Origin: a bacterium
GTDB lineage: Bacteria; Zhuqueibacterota; QNDG01; JAGLOF01
Direction of reading: 5' to 3'
Assembly (NCBI GenBank): GCA_016934955.1
Contig: JAFGRY010000021.1
Location: 47,049-111,048, forward strand
DNA: 64,000 nt
Below the pieces are notes generated by a model that was not told the DNA's origin, searched no databases, and saw only the letters and a program-made list of their open reading frames with translations. The position numbers and the translations under genes are program-made. This document shows positions 35,325 through 43,535 of the stretch, in pieces (position 1 is the stretch's first letter; each line of letters begins with the position of its first letter).

Positions 35325-37586
35325 TCAGCGTGGCCGCGGGCCCGCTTCCAGATTTGTATGCAGATACCGGGTCAAAAGTTCCCGCAGGTGCATGGTCGTC
35401 CCTTCTCCCTCATAGATCCCGTGGGACCGGTTGGGGTAGGCCATCATGGTGAACTGTTTGCCCTGTCTGATCAGTTCATTGATCAGCCGTTCGGTGCCCT
35501 GGAAGTGAACATTGTCATCACCGGTGCCGTGAACGATGAGGAGATTGCCCTTGAGGTTGCCCGCATGGGTGATCGGCGATCCCTGTCTGAACGCCTCAGG
35601 ATTTTCCTGCGGCAGGCCCATGTAGCGTTCCTGATAAATGGTGTCATAGAGCCGCTGATCCGGCACCGGCGCCACGGACATGCCGGTGTGGTATATGTCT
35701 GGATACTGGAACAGGGCGTTCAGGGTCGCCGATCCGCCGCCGCTCCAGCCCCATATACCTATACGGTCCTTGTCGATGTATCCCCATTCCCGAATCACCC
35801 GGGCCGCGGCAGCCTGATCCGCGGGATTGAGAATGCCGATCCGCTTGTATATGGATTTCCGCCATTCCCTGCCTTTGGGGGCCGGCGTTCCCCGGTTGTC
35901 CACCGTGACGATCACATATCCCTGCTGCGCCAGCATCAGATGCCAGAGATAGCCCGCGCCCCCCCATCTGTCCTGCACAGTACAGCCTGCCGGCTCGCTG
36001 TAGACGAAAAAGAGCAGCGGATATTTCATCGCCGGATCGAAATCCCAGGGTTTGATCATATATCCGTCCAGCATCGCATCGCCGATGTCCACCTGGAAAA
36101 ATTCAGGCGGATTCTGCAGCAGTGCATCCACCGCCTTCTGCAGCCGCGCGTTATCGACGAGGGTGCGCACGCGCCGATGGCCGGGAAGCTGCACCAGGTC
36201 GATCACCGGAACGCGATTCAGCGCCGACCAGGTGTGGATCGCCCAGCGGCCGTCCGGAGAGATCTGATAGGAGTGGCTGCCCGGCTGATCCACCGGTGTC
36301 AGCCGCTCCAGACCGCCTTTACCGCTGAGCCGTTTTCTGTAGAGGCCGCTCCGGGTGGCATTGCCGGGCGAGGCGATAAAGTAGATCCAGCCGGCGGCGG
36401 GGTCGATGAGCTCCACGGATACGATATCAAAGTCGCCCCGGGTAACGGGCCGCTGCCTGTCGCCGTTCCGCGTCATGACATAGAGGCGGCGCCAGCCGTC
36501 GGCTTCGCTGATCCAGGTGAATTCTGCACCGCGGTTCAGCCATCTGACATCATCGCAGACTTCGGTCCAGGCCGGGTCAGACTCGACGTGGATCCGGGTG
36601 ACCGAGCCGCTGACGACGTCGCAGAGCAGCAGCCGGTTTGCGTTCTGCAGCCGGTTCAGATACTGGACGAACAGTTCATCGGATCCGGCCGCCCATTCCA
36701 TGCGCGCCAGATAGTTGTTCCGGGGATCGCCCTCGACATCCATCCAGACCGTTTCGCCGCCCGTAGCCAGCACCACGCCGATCCGTCCGGCCGAGTTCGT
36801 CGTCCCGACCTTGGGATACTGGATCGGGATTATCTTGCTGTAGAGAGAATCGGTGTTATTGATCAGGTTGAACACGCCGACACCGGAGGCGTCCAGCTGC
36901 CAGTAGGCGATCTTTTTACCATCGGGGCTCCAGCGGAACCCGTCCCTCAGACCGAACTCCTCCTCGTACACCCAGTCGAACGTGCCGTTGATGATCGTTT
37001 CCGAGCCGTCATCAGTGAGAGGGACGATCCTGCCGGACGCCAGATCTTCCATATAGATGTTGTTCGCCGCATACACGACATAGGCGACTTGTGCACCGTC
37101 GGGAGAAAATTTTGCGAACATGAGCGTTCCCGGTTCCGCATCGCCGCCCAGCCGCTGCAGCTTCCCGGTGCCCAGGGTGAGGACCCAGTAGTCGCCGCGG
37201 GTGTTCTGGCGCCATACCCGTTTCGTATTGGTGAAGATCAGCAGCCGTTTCGCGTCAGGCGACCAGCTGTAGTCGGCGATGGGCAGAGGACGGTTCCCCT
37301 GTTCCGGGACAAGGGAAGCAGCGGTAACCATCACCGTGCGCGCCCCGGTTTTCGGATCATACCTCACGATATCGGTACCGGCCGCGAGTTCCTGCGACGG
37401 TTCCAGGGTTGTATAGCCGCTGGCGTCCGCCAGCCAGCGGGCCGGTCCGAACCGTTCGGACGCGAATTCCCGGCTGTTGAATATTCTTTCGAGTGTCAGC
37501 AGGCCGGCGCAGTTTTCCTGAGCAGGCAGCAGGGACACGGCTATGGCCACAAGAACGACAGCGGTGATTGTACGAAATCGAACCAT
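35325..37586 (-). CDS. Secreted dipeptidyl-peptidase IV-like serine peptidase (S9B)
   Basis: The 753-residue protein has a signal peptide (VVLVAIAVSLLPAQ), an N-terminal eight-bladed propeller with DPP-IV hallmarks (YSWSPDAKRLL, FDWVYEEEFGLRDGFRWSPDGKKIAYW with the conserved Glu pair), and a C-terminal alpha/beta-hydrolase domain. Catalytic residues are visible: Ser about 615 in WGWSGGGS, Asp about 691 in GTGDDNVHF and His about 722 in RSHGIY. It should release N-terminal X-Pro or similar dipeptides outside the cytoplasm. GGAGG is best spaced for the ATG at 37586; 37589 is also possible. A promoter lies just upstream at 37618-37646. Confidence 0.95.
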   Translation of the reverse strand: MVRFRTITAVVLVAIAVSLLPAQENCAGLLTLERIFNSREFASERFGPARWLADASGYTTLEPSQELAAGTDIVRYDPKTGARTVMVTAASLVPEQGNRPLPIADYSWSPDAKRLLIFTNTKRVWRQNTRGDYWVLTLGTGKLQRLGGDAEPGTLMFAKFSPDGAQVAYVVYAANNIYMEDLASGRIVPLTDDGSETIINGTFDWVYEEEFGLRDGFRWSPDGKKIAYWQLDASGVGVFNLINNTDSLYSKIIPIQYPKVGTTNSAGRIGVVLATGGETVWMDVEGDPRNNYLARMEWAAGSDELFVQYLNRLQNANRLLLCDVVSGSVTRIHVESDPAWTEVCDDVRWLNRGAEFTWISEADGWRRLYVMTRNGDRQRPVTRGDFDIVSVELIDPAAGWIYFIASPGNATRSGLYRKRLSGKGGLERLTPVDQPGSHSYQISPDGRWAIHTWSALNRVPVIDLVQLPGHRRVRTLVDNARLQKAVDALLQNPPEFFQVDIGDAMLDGYMIKPWDFDPAMKYPLLFFVYSEPAGCTVQDRWGGAGYLWHLMLAQQGYVIVTVDNRGTPAPKGREWRKSIYKRIGILNPADQAAAARVIREWGYIDKDRIGIWGWSGGGSATLNALFQYPDIYHTGMSVAPVPDQRLYDTIYQERYMGLPQENPEAFRQGSPITHAGNLKGNLLIVHGTGDDNVHFQGTERLINELIRQGKQFTMMAYPNRSHGIYEGEGTTMHLRELLTRYLHTNLEAGPRPR

Positions 37587-37617
37587 CATGCACCTCCGGT
37601 AAAAAGTAATATCTTTA

Positions 37618-37646
37618 AATATAAAATTTTTCAGAGAGATAAGCAA
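37618..37646 (-). promoter_or_regulatory. Sigma-70-type promoter for the S9 peptidase gene
   Basis: On the minus strand TTGCTT (37646-37641), a 17-base spacer and TATATT (37623-37618) lie about 30 bases upstream of the peptidase start codon, giving a short leader with GGAGG. Confidence 0.6.
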
Positions 37647-37752
37647 GGCGAAACATGCCGGGTCCGGGAATGGAACGATAAAACCGGCCGGAAAGACCGT
37701 TTTTACCCAGGTCCTACGGATGGCTGATATGTGGAACAGCCCCATCCGCCGG

Positions 37753-38553
37753 CTAGTCGGCGATGGATGCGAGCTGCTCCAGCTCGAGAACCCGGCAGCC
37801 GCAGTCGCGGGCGACCGCATGTTCCCGGGGCGTGTTGAATCCCCAGGCGGCGAGATGACAGACCACGCCGAGATCGGCCACCGAGACCAGATGCAGCACC
37901 TTGTCGTCTATGAAATACATGCGCTCGAAGGGGATGCCGTGCCGTTCATGAAAGCGCACAAGGTGGGCGCGTTTGCTCTCCGCGTAATCCTTGTCGAGAA
38001 TAGTGCCGGCCGGGAAACAGCCGGCAAGGGCGTAATGGCGAAGGAGGATGTCGACGGACCGGATATCTTTGGATGTGGCGATCGCCAGCGGGTGTTTCGA
38101 CGCGAGCGATCTGATCGTTTCGGGGATAATCTCGAACGGCGGAAGCAGCGAGGCCCACTCTTCGGGCCTGGATTCCTGCATCCGGCGGCGGAACGTATAA
38201 AATTCATCACTGTAGCGGTCCAGGATTCCCCGGGCGATGGTTTCCTTGTGGGTGATGAAATCGTCCTGGGTGGTGATCTCGCTGAATCTCTGTGTGGTGA
38301 TGATGTCGAGGGCGACGTAATAGTCCATGGCAAAGTTGCCCAGAGGCATCAGCTCAAAGAACATACGGCAGAAATCGAGATGCTCCCGTTCGAATTTGAA
38401 TACGGCGTCGGGCGGCAGCGGCCGGTCCAGGGGCAGCCTGTTTTTTGGATGAACGGCGAAATAGGCATGGATGGCGGTATAGAGGGAATCGTAGAAAGAG
38501 TTACAGATCACTCCGTCAAAATCGAACACGATGAGCTTTTCCGCTGAACGCAT
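37753..38553 (-). CDS. HAD-superfamily hydrolase
   Basis: The 266-residue cytoplasmic protein has motif I DFDGVICNS (nucleophile Asp near residue 11), a helical cap of about 110 residues, motif II Thr/Ser in IATSKD, a motif III Lys in the ESKRAH region and motif IV FIDDK. These are the parts of a phosphoglycolate-phosphatase-like haloacid dehalogenase phosphatase. The substrate is unknown. The start at 38553 follows GGAGA; longer starts overlap the preceding gene. It is the last of three genes (metallophosphoesterase, M23-like lipoprotein, HAD) spaced 37 to 55 bases apart, so probably an operon. Confidence 0.9.
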   Translation of the reverse strand: MRSAEKLIVFDFDGVICNSFYDSLYTAIHAYFAVHPKNRLPLDRPLPPDAVFKFEREHLDFCRMFFELMPLGNFAMDYYVALDIITTQRFSEITTQDDFITHKETIARGILDRYSDEFYTFRRRMQESRPEEWASLLPPFEIIPETIRSLASKHPLAIATSKDIRSVDILLRHYALAGCFPAGTILDKDYAESKRAHLVRFHERHGIPFERMYFIDDKVLHLVSVADLGVVCHLAAWGFNTPREHAVARDCGCRVLELEQLASIAD

Positions 38554-38590
38554 TACATGTCTCCATGATTGAACCGGATCAGGTCCCTGA

Positions 38591-39745
38591 TTATCTGACG
38601 AAGGAGACCGCGGCTGCGGTGAACAGCCAGGGCGGTCCCGCGGCGAGCGGCTGCAGCTCGGCCTGTATCCGTTCAGCGGTTTCCAGCCGCATGAGCAGCA
38701 CCGCTTCCGGCCCCGCGAATGAGCGGCCGTAGGGATATATTTCGTATCGGTAGAGTACGCCGGCCTCATCCGCCAGCTCAAAACGGCGGTTGACCGTCCC
38801 TGTATCGGCAGGCGTGAATGCGTAGAGCCCGGAGGCCAGGCCGGGCACGGAGGTGCCGGCTGAGATCAGTGAGACCCCGGGATGAACATTGCAGCGGACC
38901 AGGGCGAGATGGGGATCTTCAGGGTAGGACGGTTCTCCCTGCCTGAACCAGAGTCCGCTCAGGGTGCCCGGCCGGTCGTAGTCGATGGTGCCGCCGACAG
39001 GAGCCGCTGTCCGCACCTCCGGACGGCCGTTCACATAGTCGCCGCAGAGGGGGAGGAGCAGATTTGTCAGTTCTTCACTGAAATAATCAAGGGGTGAAAC
39101 GGTATGCGGATAACGGTAGTCGTCGAACCGGTCGCCGGCGAATTCGATCTCCCGGGTGTAGTCATACACCCCGAAGTCGAGACCGAACTGACCCGGATTG
39201 CCGCCCGCTGTGCCGATGGTGTCACCGGCGGTAACGGCGATGCCGACCCGGAGCAGGCGGCGGGAGTAGGTGTCCCCGCCCGTGGTGTAGATCTCCGCGT
39301 CCGCGGTTTCCCACGCCGGAGCCGCGGATTCGATGGCCGGGTGCAGGGAACTGAGATGGCCGAAAATGACTTCAAATTTCTTCCGGTTTGCGCTCAGGAC
39401 GACATCGTAATCCGCGTATCCCTTGTTTACATGGTCCACCCGCGTTATGGCGGTGATTTCCATATCCCCGGGAGCGATTACCCCCACCGGCACGGTCCAG
39501 TCACTGAGGTAGAATCCACCGTGGTCGGAAGGAAAGGTGTGGCCGGGAGGATTGAGATGTCCCAGATTGACGAAGAGATAAAAATTGTCCCGGGAAAGAG
39601 GGAACCGGGTGAAGAAGCCCGGGCCGATCTCGATTTCCGGTCCGAGACTGTCACCGCCATCGCGGCAGGCCGCGGTGATGAGCACACAGAGCAGGCATGC
39701 AAGGCAGCCGGCCCGTGATCTTCGAAGCGTGCGTTTCACGATCAC
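38591..39745 (-). CDS. Lipoprotein with degenerate M23 (LytM-like) peptidase fold
   Basis: The 384-residue protein starts at GTG after GGAGAG and has a lipobox (VLITAAC). The middle resembles LytM/M23 domains: SDHGGFYLSDWTVPVGVIAPGDMEITAI (front strand), FGHLSSLHPAI, then VTAGDTIGTAGGNPGQFG and LDFGVYD where active enzymes have HLHFE. The loss of the HxH zinc ligands suggests a non-catalytic, EnvC/NlpD-like or binding role. The C-terminal third (about residues 240-384) is not recognised. It is cotranscribed with a metallophosphoesterase and a HAD phosphatase. The M23 assignment is by motif reading only. Confidence 0.7.
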   Translation of the reverse strand: MIVKRTLRRSRAGCLACLLCVLITAACRDGGDSLGPEIEIGPGFFTRFPLSRDNFYLFVNLGHLNPPGHTFPSDHGGFYLSDWTVPVGVIAPGDMEITAITRVDHVNKGYADYDVVLSANRKKFEVIFGHLSSLHPAIESAAPAWETADAEIYTTGGDTYSRRLLRVGIAVTAGDTIGTAGGNPGQFGLDFGVYDYTREIEFAGDRFDDYRYPHTVSPLDYFSEELTNLLLPLCGDYVNGRPEVRTAAPVGGTIDYDRPGTLSGLWFRQGEPSYPEDPHLALVRCNVHPGVSLISAGTSVPGLASGLYAFTPADTGTVNRRFELADEAGVLYRYEIYPYGRSFAGPEAVLLMRLETAERIQAELQPLAAGPPWLFTAAAVSFVR

Positions 39746-39800
39746 CGATGTTCTCTCCGGCGCGGGAAAGCGCTGTTGGGTGCGATGGGTCCGGCCGGGC

Positions 39801-40721
39801 TCAGCGGTCCGCTGCTGCGTCCCAGCCGTATGATTCGTATTTCCAGGTAAAGTCGTCCCCGCTCACGTCCACGGTGACGAATCCTTCCTCAAACCCGTAG
39901 TAGGGACCGTCCCACCAGGCGCCGCTCACCGCGCCGCCGGTGATGAACCGGGTGCCTTTCCAGCCGATATCCTCGACGATGTGCAGGTGTCCCTGAAGCA
40001 CCAGTTTCAGTTGATAGGGTTCACAGATCGCCATCACTTCATGGGAATTGTCCGTCACCAGACCGGGTGTGTTCGCGGCCAGGGAATTCTTCCGGAAAAA
40101 GGTCGCCACCGAATAGAGGGGGATGTGAGAGACCAGGACGAGCCTGGATTCGGGATCCATTCCTTTCAGATCCTGTTTCAGCCATTCCAGCTGTTCTGCA
40201 TCGAAATGGCCGGTATAGCTCCTGTCGCCGGTGATGCCGATGCTGTTGAGAAGGACAAAATGCCATTTTTCATGGTCGAACGAGTAGTAGGGCCGCTCCA
40301 GTCCCATGTTGGCGGTAAAGAAGGCGGCTCCAAAGCGCGGATAGTCCGGATCGACACCGCTGCTGCGATAGACGCCGAGATTGTCGTGGTTCCCGATGCA
40401 GTTGTAGACCGGCATCTCCAGACCGCTCATGATCCGCTGGTAGAGTTCATTCAGGGAATCGGCGTTCTCGGGTGTCCGGCCGAGAGCGTCGATAACAAGA
40501 TCGCCGCCGGTGATGACGAAGTCGGGTTTCGGTTTCATCCGGTTGATATATGCGACTGCCGCCGTCAGGCCCTCGTCCGCGTTTTTATCGGGAGTGACGT
40601 GGATGTCCGTCATAAACACGAATCTGAAGGCGGGATTTTTCCGGGAATCGATGGAGCGGAAAATGACTATTCCCAGCACAACGACCAGGGCGATGGCGAT
40701 TCTGGCTTTGGAAAAATTCAT
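39801..40721 (-). CDS. Membrane-anchored calcineurin-like metallophosphoesterase
   Basis: The 306-residue protein has an N-terminal hydrophobic helix (IAIALVVVLGIVIF, signal anchor) and the complete metallophosphoesterase motif set: MTDIHV, GGDLVID, GNHDNLG, VSHIPLYS and GHLHIVED. It binds two metal ions and hydrolyses phosphomono- or diesters, probably in the periplasm. The substrate is unknown. AGGTG precedes the start. A terminator separates it from pepD upstream, so it probably begins the three-gene unit that continues with the M23-like lipoprotein and the HAD phosphatase. Confidence 0.93.
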   Translation of the reverse strand: MNFSKARIAIALVVVLGIVIFRSIDSRKNPAFRFVFMTDIHVTPDKNADEGLTAAVAYINRMKPKPDFVITGGDLVIDALGRTPENADSLNELYQRIMSGLEMPVYNCIGNHDNLGVYRSSGVDPDYPRFGAAFFTANMGLERPYYSFDHEKWHFVLLNSIGITGDRSYTGHFDAEQLEWLKQDLKGMDPESRLVLVSHIPLYSVATFFRKNSLAANTPGLVTDNSHEVMAICEPYQLKLVLQGHLHIVEDIGWKGTRFITGGAVSGAWWDGPYYGFEEGFVTVDVSGDDFTWKYESYGWDAAADR

Positions 40722-40737
40722 CGTTCACCTCGATTGG

Positions 40738-40768
40738 ACAAAAGCGGCGGCCGTCAAGCCGCCGCTTT
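40738..40768 (-). terminator. Rho-independent terminator after pepD
   Basis: A 10-bp stem AAAGCGGCGG / CCGCCGCTTT (40741-40750, 40759-40768) is followed on the minus strand by TTTTGTCC. It lies 13 bases past the pepD stop. Confidence 0.85.
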
Positions 40769-40781
40769 GTCAATGACTGTA

Positions 40782-42227
40782 TCAGGCCAGGTCCTTCAGC
40801 ACTTCCGTGACCAGTTCCCAAAAGCGTCCCACGGAGCTGATGCCGACCCGTTCATCGGGGGAGTGCGGATTCTGAAGGTCGGGGCCGATGGAAATCATGT
40901 CCATGCCCGGGTATTTTTCTCCGATGATGCCGCATTCCAGGCCGGCGTGAATGGCGATCACATCCGGATCCTTGCCGCTGAGACGCTTGTAGGCCGCTTT
41001 TACGGTGGTGAGCAGCGGTGAATCGAGGTTCGGCGTCCAGGCCGGATAGCCGACCATGTACTCGACGGAGGCGCCGGCAAGGGCGGCGCAGGCGCCGATC
41101 GTACGGCGTACCGCTTCCAGGGCCGAGGGGATGGAGCTGCGGGTGCTGCTGTAGATCGTCGCTTTCCCGGCCATGGTGGTCGTGATTGCCATGTTGGTCG
41201 ATGTTTCGACCAGTCCTTTCATTTCCATGTTCATGGCCTGCACGCCGTGGGGAATGGCGGTGAGCAGGTTGAGCAGGAGATCACGGGAGACCGGCTCGAG
41301 GCAGGGGAATTCGCTCTTTGCCTCGGTGAGGGAGAGGGCCGCGTCTTTTTCAACCGCTTTGTATTCAAAACGCACCTCTTCGAACCGCTGCTGCATTTCT
41401 TTCCTGAATGCGTCACAGGAGTCGTCGTCCACCGTTACGGCAGCGAATGCCTCCCTGGGGATGGCGTTGTGCTTGGTGCCGCCGCTGATGGCGCTCAGGG
41501 AGAAGGGCGTGTCGAGATCACGCAGGATACGCGCCAGCAGCCGGACCGCATTACCGCGGCCGGTATTGATATCGATGCCGGAATGGCCGCCCCGGAATCC
41601 CGAAAGCTTGATCGTGTACGACGTTCCCGCGGCCGCGGCTTTCCGTTTCAGCGGAAGCGTCACCTGCGTGTCGCCGCCGCCGGCGCAGCCGATGGAAAAA
41701 CAGCCCTCTTCTTCGCTGTCCAGATTCAGGAGAATCTTTCCTTTGACGAATCCCGGCTGCAGCGCCATGGCGCCGTTGAGACCCGTTTCCTCATCCACGG
41801 TGCAGAGCAGCTCCAGGGGGCCGTGGGGATGCTGGTTGTCCTCGAGGAACGCCAGGCCGGCTGCCAGCCCGATGCCGTTGTCCGCGCCCAGGGTGGTGCC
41901 GTCGGCAGTGACCCAGTCTCCCTCGATCACCGGCGTGACGGGGTCTTTACTGAAGTCATGAACCGTGTCCGAATTTTTTTCACACACCATGTCCATGTGT
42001 CCCTGCAGCACGACGATGGGGGCGTTTTCATGCCCGGGGGTTGCCGGTACTTCAATGACGACGTTTCCCGCGTCATCCTGCCTGGCGCGACAGTTGTGCT
42101 CCTTCGCGGTGTTCAGGAGGAATTCGCCGATCCGCTTCTCATCCTTTGAACCGTGAGGGATGGCGCAGATCCGGTCGAAATACTTCCAGAGAAGGGCCGG
42201 TTTCAGTTTGGTGATTTCAGATGCCAT
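40782..42227 (-). CDS. pepD: Aminoacyl-histidine dipeptidase (peptidase D, M20 family)
   Basis: The 481-residue cytoplasmic enzyme cleaves Xaa-His and other dipeptides. M20 metal-site motifs are all present: LQGHMDMVCE, GTTLGADNGIG, CTVDEETGLNGA, NLDSEEEG and, in the dimerisation/lid part, GFRGGHSGIDI; a C-terminal HAGLECG provides the last zinc ligand. Length fits E. coli PepD (485). The start at 42227 follows GGAGA; a longer in-frame start lies beyond it. It is transcribed alone from a promoter at 42356-42383 and closed by a terminator. Confidence 0.96.
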   Translation of the reverse strand: MASEITKLKPALLWKYFDRICAIPHGSKDEKRIGEFLLNTAKEHNCRARQDDAGNVVIEVPATPGHENAPIVVLQGHMDMVCEKNSDTVHDFSKDPVTPVIEGDWVTADGTTLGADNGIGLAAGLAFLEDNQHPHGPLELLCTVDEETGLNGAMALQPGFVKGKILLNLDSEEEGCFSIGCAGGGDTQVTLPLKRKAAAAGTSYTIKLSGFRGGHSGIDINTGRGNAVRLLARILRDLDTPFSLSAISGGTKHNAIPREAFAAVTVDDDSCDAFRKEMQQRFEEVRFEYKAVEKDAALSLTEAKSEFPCLEPVSRDLLLNLLTAIPHGVQAMNMEMKGLVETSTNMAITTTMAGKATIYSSTRSSIPSALEAVRRTIGACAALAGASVEYMVGYPAWTPNLDSPLLTTVKAAYKRLSGKDPDVIAIHAGLECGIIGEKYPGMDMISIGPDLQNPHSPDERVGISSVGRFWELVTEVLKDLA

Positions 42228-42355
42228 AGATATCTCCACAATGCGTTGGGTTAGGGGTGCGGGCCGCAGATTCCCGCGGCTTCGGCAACACGGAATCAGG
42301 CGGCGCTGGTACGGATAGATGCGCTGCATGCCGTTTTGTGCGATGCATATGGTTT

Positions 42356-42383
42356 AATATAGGAGAAAAAATGGAAAAGTCAA
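42356..42383 (-). promoter_or_regulatory. Sigma-70-type promoter for pepD
   Basis: On the minus strand TTGACT (42383-42378), a 16-base spacer and TATATT (42361-42356). The -35 box is in the context ACTTGACT, also seen at 13071 and, as ACTTGACC, at 13584 and 48827 on the other strand. The start codon is about 130 bases downstream. Confidence 0.6.
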
Positions 42384-42411
42384 GTAGCGCCGGAAAGGGA
42401 TGAACGGGAAC

Positions 42412-43005
42412 TTACGGAAGCTTCCGGGCTTCCACCCAGTAGAGCCCCGTTCGCTCCTCGAGTATCAGGGGACGAAATCCGGCTTTTTTAAGCAGCGCTG
42501 CCATTCCAGGCGCCGCCGGAAGCCGGTCCGCATGCACCGGGCCGGCCAGCTGCGCGTGAAATGCGTTGAGGGTGTCGCTGGAATCGCTGTGAAGAATGAG
42601 GATCCGTCCGCCCGGCTTGAGCACCCTCGCCATTTCGGCAAGCGCCTGCTGTTTGTTCTGAAAATGGGGGAAGGCAGAGTAGCAGATGACGGAATCGAAC
42701 AGGTTTCCAGGCAGGGGCAGCGCATGCACGTCACTGCAGAGCCAGACGGCTTCCGTCCCGTGCCTGCGGGTCCCTTCGGCCAGCATGCGGTCGGCAATGT
42801 CCTGAACGATGACCCGCCCGCCCCCGCCGGTCCGGGCCAGCAGATAGGGGACGAGCCTGCCGGTGCCGGCACCCACATCGAGGACGTACTGGCCGGGGCT
42901 GATCCCGAAGCGGTCCATGTGTGCTCCCAGCGAGGGGTCGTCCTGCATCCGGTCGTTCCACACCGGAGCCAGATCGTTGAAGTAATCGCGGTGGTTATGA
43001 GACAT
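42412..43005 (-). CDS. Class I SAM-dependent methyltransferase
   Basis: The 197-residue protein has the Rossmann methyltransferase motifs of the UbiE/type-11 group: VLDVGAGTGRL (SAM-binding motif I, about residues 41-51), IVQDIADRML with the acidic residue after strand 2, LCSDVHALPLPGNLFDSVICYSAF (motifs II-III) and LKPGGRILIL. The acceptor is unknown. Its start overlaps the end of the ECF S-component gene by 11 bases, so it is translationally coupled to a transport operon. A metallophore or vitamin-like ligand of that operon is a reasonable but unproved substrate. Confidence 0.92.
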   Translation of the reverse strand: MSHNHRDYFNDLAPVWNDRMQDDPSLGAHMDRFGISPGQYVLDVGAGTGRLVPYLLARTGGGGRVIVQDIADRMLAEGTRRHGTEAVWLCSDVHALPLPGNLFDSVICYSAFPHFQNKQQALAEMARVLKPGGRILILHSDSSDTLNAFHAQLAGPVHADRLPAAPGMAALLKKAGFRPLILEERTGLYWVEARKLP

Positions 43006-43519
43006 GGCGGCCCCCCCGGTCGGGTGCGGCGGCGGGGCCGAACCGTGCCAGCAGCAGCGGCAGCAGGATCAGCATCACCGCGATACCGGGAAGGGACCGT
43101 ACCAGTCCCCCCGCCGCATAGAGCGCGGGCGGCAGTCCGAGCAGCGGTGCCAGCAGGGCCGAGCCGGCAATTCCCGTCAGTTCAGCGGCACAGATGGCGA
43201 TGAGCAGGGTCGGCAGCCGGCCGTACGGGAGCCTGGTCCTGACCGCCGAAACGACTGCGCCGAGCACCGCCAGCTCCATCACCATTTTATATACCATCGG
43301 TACGGGCGGCATGCCCGTGAGCAGCAGTGAAAGAAACGGCGTGCACATGCCGACGAAGAGCGCGGGGCCGGGAGCGAGAAAGAATCCCGCCGCGGCCACC
43401 GGCCAGAACATCGGCAGAAATACAGGGCCGAGACCGACGCTGTGAAACAGCAGCGGCAGCAGCACGCCGAGGGCAATGAAGAGTCCGCTGAACGTCACGG
43501 TACGGGATACGGGATGCAT
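42995..43519 (-). CDS. ECF-type transporter S component (substrate-binding membrane protein)
   Basis: The 174-residue protein has about six helices, a Pro/Gly-rich first loop (HSVGLGPVFLPMFWPVAAAGFFLAPGPALFVGMCTPFLS) and the size and composition of ECF S components, the small subunits that recognise vitamins or metal complexes and share an energising EcfA/A'/T module encoded elsewhere. It is not NikM/CbiM: the N-terminal MHIPDG metal site is missing. GGGGAGA precedes the start at 43519. It lies 16 bases after a TonB-receptor gene, giving an outer-to-inner membrane uptake route in one operon. Confidence 0.75.
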   Translation of the reverse strand: MHPVSRTVTFSGLFIALGVLLPLLFHSVGLGPVFLPMFWPVAAAGFFLAPGPALFVGMCTPFLSLLLTGMPPVPMVYKMVMELAVLGAVVSAVRTRLPYGRLPTLLIAICAAELTGIAGSALLAPLLGLPPALYAAGGLVRSLPGIAVMLILLPLLLARFGPAAAPDRGGRHVS

Positions 43520-43535
43520 TGTTCTCCCCTCGATC

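Noticed and set aside
35301..37727. Open frame of about 808 codons on the plus strand
   Set aside because: It lies antisense to the S9 peptidase gene, whose signal peptide, propeller and catalytic triad are clear. The plus-strand translation has no recognisable domain and reflects GC-rich codon bias.
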